From Oscillospiraceae bacterium (GTDB lineage Bacteria > Bacillota > Clostridia > Oscillospirales > Ruminococcaceae), in contig CAAGJI010000081.1 of the NCBI GenBank assembly GCA_900770195.1, forward strand, positions 1-24,832: DNA of 24,832 bases, in the 5' to 3' direction. This document shows positions 9,045-16,397 of the stretch, piece after piece. Numbering within the stretch: position 1 is the stretch's first letter; each line of letters opens with the position of its first letter. Below the pieces are notes generated by a model. The model saw only the letters and a program-made list of their open reading frames with translations. It was not told the origin of the DNA and made no database searches. Made by a program: the position numbers and the translations under genes.

Positions 9045-9856
9045 GAAAAGAACTGAACATTTCAGCAGGACTTTTAAGACGGCTTAAAAATATCCCTGAT
9101 GGTATAACACGAAACGGAAAACTTATAAGAACCATTGACGAAGTTTTTCCGAATGATATTATTGAACTTTGCGAAATTGACACAAACGAAATAGACCCGA
9201 ATCCCGACCTGAAAGTCGATGTGGTATATGAAGATGAAGAGATTATAGTGTTTAATAAACCGTGTGGAATGCCTGTTCACCCGTCACACAGACACAGGTA
9301 TGACACCCTTGGAAACTATTTTTCATATATTTACCCGAATAAATCTTTCAGACCCATAAACCGCCTTGACAGAGATACAAGCGGTGCTTGTGCTGTTGCA
9401 AAAAGTCAGCGAAGTGCAGGATATTATCAGGGAAAAATTGAAAAAACATATTATGCATTTGTAAGCGGAAAAATTGAAGGCATGGGAACGATTTCTATTC
9501 CTATAAAACGAATGAATGATACTATTATAAAAAGATATTGCTGTTATGACGGTCAGAAAGCCGTTACACATTATAAATCAATATACAATAATGAAACGGC
9601 ATCTTTTCTTGAAATAAAGCTTGAAACTGGCAGAACACACCAGATAAGAGTTCATTTTTCACACATAGGTCATCCGCTTTTAGGTGATGATTTATACGGT
9701 GGAAACCATAATATAATTGAAAGACAGGCACTCCATTGCGGAAAACTTCATTTTAAAAATATAATCAATGGAAAAGATACATATATCAAAGCACATTTTC
9801 AAAAGGAACTTGTTGATTTGGAAGGAGAACTTTTCAAATCTGTTTGCAAAGCTTAA
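8984..9856 (+). CDS. RluA-family pseudouridine synthase
   Basis: A 290-aa RNA-modifying enzyme that converts uridine to pseudouridine in rRNA (RluA/RluC/RluD type). Residues about 14-62 form an S4-like RNA-binding domain. The catalytic domain follows, with the motif NRLDRDTSG at 126-134. Asp129 is the catalytic residue; the usual His at the first position is Asn here, a tolerated variant. The later motif GRTHQIRVHFSHIGHPLLGD is also typical. The ATG has GGAG ten bases upstream and lies inside the 3' end of the membrane protein gene. The target uridine cannot be predicted. Confidence 0.9.
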   Translation: MERKKFKAEIKEKMLLGDFLRKELNISAGLLRRLKNIPDGITRNGKLIRTIDEVFPNDIIELCEIDTNEIDPNPDLKVDVVYEDEEIIVFNKPCGMPVHPSHRHRYDTLGNYFSYIYPNKSFRPINRLDRDTSGACAVAKSQRSAGYYQGKIEKTYYAFVSGKIEGMGTISIPIKRMNDTIIKRYCCYDGQKAVTHYKSIYNNETASFLEIKLETGRTHQIRVHFSHIGHPLLGDDLYGGNHNIIERQALHCGKLHFKNIINGKDTYIKAHFQKELVDLEGELFKSVCKA

Positions 9857-9898
9857 ACATAATTCTTTATTATTTATGTGATATTTTGTGTCGGGGAC

Positions 9899-9927
9899 TT
9901 GATTTTTAAGGATAAAAAGTGTATAAT
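9899..9927 (+). promoter_or_regulatory. Sigma-A promoter of the M23 peptidase gene
   Basis: TTGATT (9899-9904) and TATAAT (9922-9927) are spaced 17 bp. A small hairpin GGCAA-CT-TTGCC follows at 9936-9947 in the leader. The rest of the 153-base gap holds nothing else I can name. Confidence 0.65.
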
Positions 9928-10009
9928 AAGGGAAGGGCAACTTTGCCATATGTGTTTTCATAATATAAAAAGATAGAAAAAAGAACAGATTAAAAGGACA
10001 AAAGAAAAG

Positions 10010-11677
10010 ATGAAAAAAAGAAAAAAAGGCAAGGCGTTTTCAGTTGTCGGGATATGTGCTGCGGCAGCTGTTTCAAAGTTTTTGGTTGCATTTGTAAATA
10101 TACTGAAATTTTTTATTTCGGTTATATTTGGCTTTTTCAAAAATTTATTTTTATTATTAAGAAAAATAATTACTTTGCCTGCAAGGGAATTTAAAAACAG
10201 AATTATTTTTGCATCTGAATTGCAGGAAAATCTGGAAAAATCAGATAAAGAAAAAAAATCTTCATACATTAAAACAGTTATAAAAAATACAGGAAGATAT
10301 TTCTTTGGCGAAAACGGGATTTTTACAAGATTTTCGCATATAGTTATTCCGGTGCTTTCTGTTATTTTTCTTGTTGGTATGATAAAATTCGGTACAAATA
10401 TAGACTATGCTGTCACAATTGAATGCAACAGCACAAAAATAGGTTGTGTTGAAAATGAACAGATTTACAGAGAAGGTCTTAAAATAGCAAAAGACAGAAT
10501 ATCATACGGAGATGATTCGCATAATTTAAAAGTAACACCGTCTTATTCAGTTTCAATTATTTCAAATAAATCTGAAAAATTAACAGCACAGGAACTTGCT
10601 GATGGGATTATTTCCGCTTCGGGGAATGAAATTGAACAGGCAGCAGGAATATATATAAATGATGAATTTGCAGGGGCAGTTACCGATGAAAAAAATATAA
10701 GCAATGCACTTGCAGAAAAGCTTGCTGCCTATAAAACACTTGGAACAGATGCGGAAAATATACAGTACAAAGACAGTGTGACATATGTTGACGGATTATA
10801 TTTAAAGTCAAGTGTTATGACTGATGAAGAGATGAAAACAAAACTTTTTTCATCAAAAAAACAGAAAAGGCTATACATTGCAGAAGATGGAGATTCACTT
10901 TCTTTAATTGCTGCAAAATATGATATGGGTGAAAGTGAAATAGAAAAACTAAATCCCGGAATTGATATATATAACAGACTTAATTCGGGTACCTGTGTGT
11001 ACGTTGAGGAAACAGAAAGCTTTCTGCCTGTTCAATACACAAGAACAATCGACCAGACAACGTATATTGATTATACAACATCACAGATAAGCACGCCTAC
11101 TTTAAGTATTGGCGAAACTGCGATACTTGTTAAGGGTTCAAGAGGCGAAAAAGACAGCAAAATTAAAGTTACATATGTTGATGGAGTTGAAGTTTACAGA
11201 AAAATTGAAAGCAGTGTAATTTCAAAACAGCCTGTAAATGAACAGATAGGAATAGGAACTTTTTCTGCACAGCCTTCTGACACAAATCTTGTTTTAACAG
11301 GAACAGGGCAATTTATGTGGCCTGTAAACGGCGGATATTTAAGCGACGGATTTATGCAGGGAAGAATTCACAAAGGAATTGATATTGCTGCAAATGAAGG
11401 AACAGAAATCTATGCAGCAGATCAGGGAACTGTTGTAGCGGCAGGCTGGAATAACGGTGGTTACGGCTATATGGTTATGATAGACCATGGCAATGGATAT
11501 TACACTTTATATGGGCATTGTTCAAGCCTTACAGTGCATACAGGCGATAATGTTTTGAAAGGTTCACTGATAGCGAGGGTTGGTTCGACAGGCGATTCAA
11601 CAGGAAATCATTTGCATTTTGAAGTAAGATACGGCGGTGTTTGCTATAATCCTCTTAATTTTCTTAATAACAATTAA
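10010..11677 (+). CDS. Membrane-anchored LysM-G5-M23 cell-wall metallopeptidase
   Basis: A 555-aa peptidoglycan DD-metalloendopeptidase homologue. The basic N-terminus is followed by hydrophobic stretches (about 9-62) and a membrane helix at about 108-126, so most of the chain should be outside the cell. Around 285-330 is a LysM carbohydrate-binding module (LYIAEDGDSLSLIAAKY). A G5-like module occupies about 342-420. The C-terminal M23 (LytM) domain carries zinc ligands His454 and Asp458 (HKGID) and the HLH motif at 534-536, so it should be active. The layout resembles SpoIIQ/DipM-like cell-wall hydrolases or their regulators. It is monocistronic with its own promoter. The weak A/T stem over its stop codon lacks a T-tract, so I do not call a terminator. 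Confidence 0.88.
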   Translation: MKKRKKGKAFSVVGICAAAAVSKFLVAFVNILKFFISVIFGFFKNLFLLLRKIITLPAREFKNRIIFASELQENLEKSDKEKKSSYIKTVIKNTGRYFFGENGIFTRFSHIVIPVLSVIFLVGMIKFGTNIDYAVTIECNSTKIGCVENEQIYREGLKIAKDRISYGDDSHNLKVTPSYSVSIISNKSEKLTAQELADGIISASGNEIEQAAGIYINDEFAGAVTDEKNISNALAEKLAAYKTLGTDAENIQYKDSVTYVDGLYLKSSVMTDEEMKTKLFSSKKQKRLYIAEDGDSLSLIAAKYDMGESEIEKLNPGIDIYNRLNSGTCVYVEETESFLPVQYTRTIDQTTYIDYTTSQISTPTLSIGETAILVKGSRGEKDSKIKVTYVDGVEVYRKIESSVISKQPVNEQIGIGTFSAQPSDTNLVLTGTGQFMWPVNGGYLSDGFMQGRIHKGIDIAANEGTEIYAADQGTVVAAGWNNGGYGYMVMIDHGNGYYTLYGHCSSLTVHTGDNVLKGSLIARVGSTGDSTGNHLHFEVRYGGVCYNPLNFLNNN

Positions 11678-11845
11678 AATTAAGGGAAATATATACTTAT
11701 AGTTTATAATTTTATTTTTTGAGTTACGTTTACTAAATAAAATAAAGTGTAATTAAAAATATGCTTAATAATATTAATCAGATATTTAATGAATGAATAA
11801 GTTTGAAAAATAATCAGTTTACGTGCAAAAAAAACGTTTTTTCAC

Positions 11846-11874
11846 TTGACAAAAAACATAAATAATGTTATACT
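11846..11874 (+). promoter_or_regulatory. Strong sigma-A promoter of the split pfl operon
   Basis: TTGACA (11846-11851) and TATACT (11869-11874) are spaced exactly 17 bp, close to consensus, as suits a major fermentation enzyme. Transcription should start near 11881. An A6CGT6 palindrome (11829-11842) lies directly upstream of the -35 box and might be a regulator site or an UP-like element. Confidence 0.8.
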
Positions 11875-11880
11875 TATTTA

Positions 11881-12053
11881 CAAGGAGACAGGTTTTAAAG
11901 TTATAAAGTAAAATAATGGCGAAGCTTGTCGGTGTAAAGCACTGAAAATATTGTTTTAAAAGCATTTTAAGTGTCAAAACAGTGTTTTTATGGAAGCTTT
12001 AAAATCAGGGATTCGTTTTGAAGACGAATCTACATGGGAGGATATTTAAGAAA
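11881..12053 (+). promoter_or_regulatory. Long structured 5' leader of the pfl mRNA
   Basis: The leader is about 170 nt. GGTTTTAAAG (11891-11900) can pair with CTTTAAAATC (11997-12006), closing a roughly 95-nt domain with one G-U pair. A perfect 7-bp hairpin, GATTCGT/ACGAATC, occupies 12010-12030 and ends six bases before the GGGAGG ribosome site at 12036-12041. A nine-codon mini-ORF (11916-11945) lies in the domain but has no ribosome site. I do not recognise a known riboswitch class. Confidence 0.5.
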
Positions 12054-14204
12054 ATGTTAAACAAAATCACAGAAAAAGCATGGGAAGGATTTGTTGCAGG
12101 ACATTGGGTTGACCATATTGATGTTCGTGACTTTATCCAGAAGAACTATACTCCATATGATGGTGATGCATCATTCCTTGCAGATGAAACTGAAGCAACA
12201 AAGAAACTCTGGGCTCAGGTTCTCGATTTAATGAAGCAGGAAAGAGAAGCAGGCGGCGTTCTCGATATGGATACAGATGTTGTATCATCACTTGTTTCAC
12301 ACAAAGCTGGTTACCTTAACAAAGACCTTGAAAAAATCGTTGGCTTACAGACAGACAAGCCTTTTAAGAGAGCTTTAATGCCATACGGCGGTCTTAATAT
12401 GGCTGCTAAGGCTTGCTCAGATAACGGCTATGAAGTTTCTGACAGAATCAAGGGTATCTTTGGCGAAGGCGGATACAGAAAGACTCACAATCAGGGCGTA
12501 TTTGATGTTTATACTCCTGAAATGAGAGCTTGCAGATCAAATAAAATATTAACAGGTCTTCCTGATGCATATGGCAGAGGAAGAATCATCGGCGACTACA
12601 GAAGAGTTGCTCTTTACGGTGTTGACAGACTTATCGAAGATAAAAAGGCACAGAAAGACTTCTATGACCGTCCTATGACAGCTGAAAAGATCAGAGACAG
12701 AGAAGAAATCTCAGACCAGATCAGAGCTCTTCAGGACTTAAAGAAGATGGCTTTACTTTATGGTATTGATATTTCAAAGCCTGCTACAACAGCTCAGGAA
12801 GCGGTTCAGGCATTGTACTTTGGTTATCTTGGTGCTGTAAAGGATCAGAATGGTGCTGCTATGTCTCTCGGACGTACTTCAACATTCCTTGATATTTACT
12901 TCACAAGAGATTTCGAAGCAGGACGCATTACAGAAACAGATGCTCAGGAAATCATCGATCACTTCATTATGAAGCTCAGAATGGTAAGATTTGCAAGAAC
13001 ACCTGAATATAATGCACTCTTCTCAGGCGACCCACAGTGGGTAACTGAATCACTCGGCGGTGTTGGTGTTGATGGCAGACATATGGTAACAAAGACATCT
13101 TTCCGTTATCTCCACACACTTGAAACGCTCGGAAGCTCACCAGAACCAAACCTTACAGTTTTATGGTCAACAAGACTTCCACAGGGATTCAAGGAATACT
13201 GTGCAAAGATTTCAGTTGATACTTCATCAATCCAGTATGAAAACGATGACCTTATGCGTCATACACACGGCGATGACTATGGTATCGCTTGCTGCGTATC
13301 TTCAATGAAGATTGGTAAGGAAATGCAGTTCTTCGGTGCAAGAGCTAACCTTGCTAAGTGCCTCCTTTATGCTATAAACGGTGGTGTTGATGAAAAGACA
13401 GGTGTTCAGGTTGGTCCTAAATTCCGTCCTATCACAAGCGAATATCTTGACTTTGATGAAGTAATCGAAAAGTATGAAGATATGATGAAATGGCTTGCAG
13501 GTCTTTATGTTGATACACTTAACTGCATTCACTATATGCACGATAAGTATTGCTATGAAGCACTTCAGATGTCACTCCATGACAGAGAAGTAACAAGATG
13601 GTTTGCAACAGGTATCGCAGGCCTTTCAGTTGTTGCTGACTCACTTTCAGCTATTAAGTATGCTAAGGTTAAGGTAATCCGTAAGGATATTGAAATCACA
13701 AAGAGAGTCAGAAACGTTGTTGACGGTGAACTCGTTGTTCAGAAGAAGGTTATCGGTATTGCAAAGGATGTTGCTGTTGACTATGAAATCGAAGGCGAAT
13801 TCCCTAAGTATGGTAACAACGATGACAGAGTTGATGAATTTGCAGTACACGTGCTTGAAAAGTTCATGCACTATGTTCGTCAGAACCACTGCTACAGAGG
13901 CGGTATTCCAACAACTTCAATTCTTACAATCACATCAAATGTTGAATATGGTAAGAACACAGGTAACACACCTGACGGAAGAAAAGCAGGCGTTCCGCTC
14001 GCACCTGGTGCTAATCCAATGCATGGTCGTGATTCAAGCGGTGCGACAGCTTCACTTTCATCAGTTGCTAAACTTCCTTGGAGTGATGCACAGGACGGTA
14101 TTTCAAATACATTTACAATTGTTCCTGGTGCACTTGGTAAGGATGATCAGGTATTTGCAGGCGATCTTGATATTCCATCAATTGCAGATTCACTTAATAA
14201 GTAA
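12054..14204 (+). CDS. pflB: Pyruvate formate-lyase large subunit, lacking the glycyl-radical domain
   Basis: A 716-aa formate C-acetyltransferase chain: pyruvate plus CoA to acetyl-CoA plus formate. The PFL active-site pair is present in GIACCVSSM (Cys413 and Cys414 counted from this start), and the surrounding QFFGARANLAKC and YAINGGVDEKTG match true PFL rather than glycerol dehydratase-type relatives. The sequence runs along PFL to DGISNTFTIVPGALGKDD, then stops after about 20 more residues. The C-terminal RVSGYA radical domain of the usual 740-760 aa enzyme is missing and is encoded separately at 14497-14736. The start at ATG 12054 fits the MLNKITEKAWEGF N-terminus and GGGAGG twelve bases upstream; an upstream in-frame ATG would run through the leader hairpin. 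Codon use (AAG, GAC, CTC) is that of a highly expressed gene. It cannot form the radical enzyme alone. Confidence 0.95.
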   Translation: MLNKITEKAWEGFVAGHWVDHIDVRDFIQKNYTPYDGDASFLADETEATKKLWAQVLDLMKQEREAGGVLDMDTDVVSSLVSHKAGYLNKDLEKIVGLQTDKPFKRALMPYGGLNMAAKACSDNGYEVSDRIKGIFGEGGYRKTHNQGVFDVYTPEMRACRSNKILTGLPDAYGRGRIIGDYRRVALYGVDRLIEDKKAQKDFYDRPMTAEKIRDREEISDQIRALQDLKKMALLYGIDISKPATTAQEAVQALYFGYLGAVKDQNGAAMSLGRTSTFLDIYFTRDFEAGRITETDAQEIIDHFIMKLRMVRFARTPEYNALFSGDPQWVTESLGGVGVDGRHMVTKTSFRYLHTLETLGSSPEPNLTVLWSTRLPQGFKEYCAKISVDTSSIQYENDDLMRHTHGDDYGIACCVSSMKIGKEMQFFGARANLAKCLLYAINGGVDEKTGVQVGPKFRPITSEYLDFDEVIEKYEDMMKWLAGLYVDTLNCIHYMHDKYCYEALQMSLHDREVTRWFATGIAGLSVVADSLSAIKYAKVKVIRKDIEITKRVRNVVDGELVVQKKVIGIAKDVAVDYEIEGEFPKYGNNDDRVDEFAVHVLEKFMHYVRQNHCYRGGIPTTSILTITSNVEYGKNTGNTPDGRKAGVPLAPGANPMHGRDSSGATASLSSVAKLPWSDAQDGISNTFTIVPGALGKDDQVFAGDLDIPSIADSLNK

Positions 14205-14218
14205 AAATTTTAAATGCG

Positions 14219-14234
14219 TTTGCCCGTAAGGGCA
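14219..14234 (+). other. Intergenic hairpin between pflB and the small genes
   Basis: TTGCCC-GTAA-GGGCAG (14219-14234) forms a short GC-rich hairpin in the 54-base gap after the pflB stop. It lacks a following T-tract, so it is not a terminator. It could protect a processed mRNA end and so set the ratio of the subunits; that role is inference. Confidence 0.4.
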
Positions 14235-14258
14235 GGCGTATATAATGGAGTATATACC

Positions 14259-14477
14259 ATGGATGATAAAGAACAGGTTAAAAATTTTGTTGATATGATG
14301 GACGCCTATATGAGTAACGGCGGAGGTCATATTAAAATGAATGATACCGCAAGGGATATACTTGTAAATAAAGAAGCAGGTTCTGAAAGTTTTTCAAAGC
14401 TTGCAGAAATGTCAAATGCTTGTCCGGAGTGTGCAAATATTCCGAATATAAGCGATGTTGATGACGGTAATAATTAA
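14259..14477 (+). CDS. Small protein resembling the start of a PFL radical domain but lacking the glycyl loop
   Basis: A 72-aa protein between the two PFL parts. Its first 28 residues match the start of the downstream radical-domain protein at about 15 positions (QVKNFVDMMDAYM against QVDNLVNMMDSYM, then GG.H). After that the similarity stops: there is no RVSGYA loop, so no glycyl radical is possible. Instead residues 55-58 are CPEC, a CxxC pair, followed by an acidic Asn/Asp-rich tail. The ATG at 14259 has GGAG eight bases upstream; 19 bases separate its stop from the next start. It is probably a duplicated and diverged radical-domain head. It may bind the same groove on PflB or on the activase, as a regulator, metal or redox sensor, or placeholder. 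Function is unknown. Confidence 0.75.
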   Translation: MDDKEQVKNFVDMMDAYMSNGGGHIKMNDTARDILVNKEAGSESFSKLAEMSNACPECANIPNISDVDDGNN

Positions 14478-14496
14478 TCGAAAGGGGTATGTTACT

Positions 14497-14736
14497 ATGG
14501 CTAATAAACAGCAGGTTGACAATCTTGTAAACATGATGGATTCATATATGGAAAAAGGTGGATATCACCTTAACGTTAACGTTCTTAACAAGGAAACACT
14601 TCTTGACGCACAGAAGAATCCTGAAAAGTATCCTACACTTACAATCCGTGTATCAGGTTACGCAGTAAACTTTATTAAGCTTACAAAAGAACAGCAGGAT
14701 GATGTTATTTCAAGAACATTCCACTCTGCATTATAA
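14497..14736 (+). CDS. Stand-alone glycyl-radical domain subunit of pyruvate formate-lyase (GrcA-like)
   Basis: A 79-aa protein that is the missing C-terminal domain of PFL. HLNVNVLNKETLLDAQ and NPEKYPTLTIRVSGYAV align directly with the C-terminus of full-length PFL and with the E. coli spare part YfiD/GrcA. The radical glycine is Gly54 in RVSGYA. E. coli GrcA is about 127 aa and repairs an oxygen-cut complete PFL; here no complete PFL is present in the operon and the large chain ends where this begins. It is therefore probably an obligatory subunit. The ATG at 14497 has AAAGGGG nine bases upstream. A hairpin terminator follows, then pflA. Two upstream in-frame codons could extend the ORF but lie before the ribosome site. 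Confidence 0.92.
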   Translation: MANKQQVDNLVNMMDSYMEKGGYHLNVNVLNKETLLDAQKNPEKYPTLTIRVSGYAVNFIKLTKEQQDDVISRTFHSAL

Positions 14737-14765
14737 TAGTAAGGCAGTTATTGTAATATTAATAT

Positions 14766-14800
14766 AATATGGGCATATTTAGTTATGCCCATATTTTTCT
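14766..14800 (+). terminator. Terminator-like hairpin between the radical-domain gene and pflA
   Basis: A perfect 12-bp stem (AATATGGGCATA, 14766-14777, with TATGCCCATATT, 14784-14795), a six-base loop, and a following T-rich stretch (TTTCT). No strong promoter is seen before pflA, so partial read-through could keep activase levels far below the subunits. Confidence 0.75.
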
Positions 14801-14824
14801 ATATTTATGAAAGGAGCTTTTAAT

Positions 14825-15592
14825 ATGAAAGGTTATGTTCATTCAATTGAAACGTTCGGAACAGTTGATGGTCCGGGGACAAGATTTGTCGTATTTTTTC
14901 AGGGTTGCCCGATGAGATGTCAGTATTGCCATAATCCTGACACATGGAAATTCAACATAGGTAAAACTATGGATACCGATGAAATTCTTGAAAAGTTCGA
15001 CAGTATGAAAGAATTTTACAAGCATGGCGGAATTACTGCAACAGGTGGTGAACCGCTTGGACAAATAGATTTTTTGACTGAATTATTTGAAAAAGCACAT
15101 AAAAAGGGAATACACACATGCCTTGACTCATGCGGAATTATGTTTAATCCTGAAAATACGGAAAAATTTGACAGGCTTATGAAAGTGACTGACCTTGTAA
15201 TGCTTGATATTAAACATATAGACGATGAAAAACATGTCAAACTTACAAAACAGCATAATACAAATATTTTGAAGTATGCAAAATATATATGTGAAACGGG
15301 TACGGATATATGGATTCGTCATGTCGTTGTTCCGGATATAACAGATGACCCGAAATATCTTTACAGACTTGGACAGTTTATTTCAGGATTGAAAACTTTA
15401 AAGGCAATCGATGTTTTGCCATATCACGATATGGGAAAAGTTAAATATGAAAGTCTTGGAATTGATTATGTATTGAAAGATACAAAACCACTGCCAAAAG
15501 AAAAGGCAATTGAGGCAAGAAATATTATAATGTCAGGTTTGAAAGATGCACTTCGTGGAATAAACAACGAACCTGAAAGTTCAAAATTATAA
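14825..15592 (+). CDS. pflA: Pyruvate formate-lyase activating enzyme (radical SAM)
   Basis: A 255-aa radical SAM enzyme that abstracts hydrogen from the radical glycine using S-adenosylmethionine. The 4Fe-4S ligands are Cys28, Cys32 and Cys35 in CPMRCQYC, the CxxxCxxC pattern of activases. Also visible are TFGTVDGPGTRFVVFFQGC at the N-terminus and the SAM-binding GGEPLGQ. Length is normal. AAGGAG is eight bases before the ATG at 14825. In this organism its substrate would be the separate 79-aa radical-domain protein, so it must recognise a free domain or a preformed complex. Its stop overlaps the end of the convergent deacetylase gene by 6 nt. Confidence 0.95.
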   Translation: MKGYVHSIETFGTVDGPGTRFVVFFQGCPMRCQYCHNPDTWKFNIGKTMDTDEILEKFDSMKEFYKHGGITATGGEPLGQIDFLTELFEKAHKKGIHTCLDSCGIMFNPENTEKFDRLMKVTDLVMLDIKHIDDEKHVKLTKQHNTNILKYAKYICETGTDIWIRHVVVPDITDDPKYLYRLGQFISGLKTLKAIDVLPYHDMGKVKYESLGIDYVLKDTKPLPKEKAIEARNIIMSGLKDALRGINNEPESSKL

Positions 15593-16339
15593 AATAAATC
15601 CTTTTGCCTGAAGTTCGTCTATGACATTTCCCAAAATTTGTGCATTTGTTGAAGAAACTGAATGCAAAAGGAGAATTTCTCCTTCGTGAGATGAAGATAT
15701 AATTTTATCAAGCGATTCAGTTGGTTCGGGTTGAGAGTCAGTGTTCCAGTCTTCGTATGCAAAACTCCAGAAAATAGTTTTTAATCCCAGTTTATTCACA
15801 AGTTTTATTGAATCTTCGGAATATTCACCTGATGGAAATCTGAAATACTGCATATCATAATTATATACTTCTGAAACATATTCCTGCAAAGATATAATTT
15901 CTTCCTGTGCGGAATTTTCGTCAAGTGTTGGGATGCTTTTGTGGTTCATTGTGTGATTTCCAAGCATATGTCCTTCACGAATCATTCTTCTTACAAGTTC
16001 ATTTTCACTTTTTGCATAGTCGCCTGTAAGAAAAAATATTGCGGTTATGTGCTTTTCTTTCAGTGTATCAAGAATTTTTGCGGTGTAGCCGTTTTCATAT
16101 CCTTGGTCAAAAGTGAGAATTATCTGTTTTTCTTTTGGGGTAACAGCATAGCCGTTTAAATTTGAAAAAGTTTGATTAAAAGTAAGTGCATCCTGCGGAA
16201 CATTTTTTTCATTTAAATTTTTTCCCTGTCCATAGCCAATAGGTATATCAGGCAGACCAAATGCATTAATCTGATTAATTGAAAATGCAGACGTTAAAAC
16301 AACTGCTGAAAGCATAATTGATATAATTTTTTGTTTCAA
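15587..16339 (-). CDS. pdaA: PdaA-like polysaccharide (peptidoglycan) deacetylase
   Basis: A 250-aa NodB-fold deacetylase with a signal peptide (about 1-26). The metal and catalytic motifs are TFDQGYENG (Asp78), HTMNH (His129, His133), RFPSGEYSE and LLLHSVS. In PdaA the first motif reads TFDNGYENG rather than the TFDDG of most NodB enzymes; here the second position is Gln79, consistent with the PdaA group. PdaA removes the acetyl group from muramic acid in the spore cortex, leading to muramic delta-lactam. The start is taken as TTG at 16339, because KQKIISIML then begins a proper signal peptide and AGGTG lies seven bases upstream. An ATG at 16426 would put the hairpin inside the coding region. 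The C-terminus is about ten residues shorter than PdaA. Confidence 0.82.
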   Translation of the reverse strand: MKQKIISIMLSAVVLTSAFSINQINAFGLPDIPIGYGQGKNLNEKNVPQDALTFNQTFSNLNGYAVTPKEKQIILTFDQGYENGYTAKILDTLKEKHITAIFFLTGDYAKSENELVRRMIREGHMLGNHTMNHKSIPTLDENSAQEEIISLQEYVSEVYNYDMQYFRFPSGEYSEDSIKLVNKLGLKTIFWSFAYEDWNTDSQPEPTESLDKIISSSHEGEILLLHSVSSTNAQILGNVIDELQAKGFIL

Positions 16340-16345
16340 AAAAAT

Positions 16346-16388
16346 CACCTCACACGATATATTTACTAAAATATATTCGTGTGAGGTG
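16346..16388 (-). promoter_or_regulatory. Hairpin sequestering the deacetylase ribosome site
   Basis: CACCTCACACGA (16346-16357) pairs perfectly with TCGTGTGAGGTG (16377-16388), extended by five A/T pairs beyond a one-base bulge. On the minus strand the arm nearer the gene contains the GAGGTG Shine-Dalgarno, and seven T residues follow just before the TTG start. It could act as a translation lock or as an attenuator. Confidence 0.7.
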
Positions 16389-16397
16389 TTGTTTATG

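Noticed and set aside
11651..11686. Terminator after the M23 peptidase gene
   Set aside because: The stem is nearly all A/T, overlaps the stop codon and has no T-tract.
11821..11845. Rex or Fnr binding site at the A6CGT6 palindrome before the pfl promoter
   Set aside because: It does not match the Rex TTGTGA-N6-TCACAA pattern or an Fnr box; left as an unassigned palindrome.
11916..11945. Nine-codon ORF MAKLVGVKH in the pflB leader as a regulatory leader peptide
   Set aside because: There is no ribosome site at a workable distance and no run of diagnostic codons, so I mention it only as part of the leader.
12018..12053. Upstream ATG giving a 728-aa PFL chain
   Set aside because: The twelve extra residues run through the leader hairpin and lie upstream of the GGGAGG site; PFL homology begins at MLNKITEKAW.
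13120..14229. Long open frames in other frames and strands inside pflB
   Set aside because: They lack homology and are shadows of the strongly biased codon use of pflB.
14204..14497. Sequencing frameshift as the reason for the split PFL
   Set aside because: The two PFL parts are separated by 290 bases containing a stop, a further gene and two clear ribosome sites; one or two base changes would not join them.
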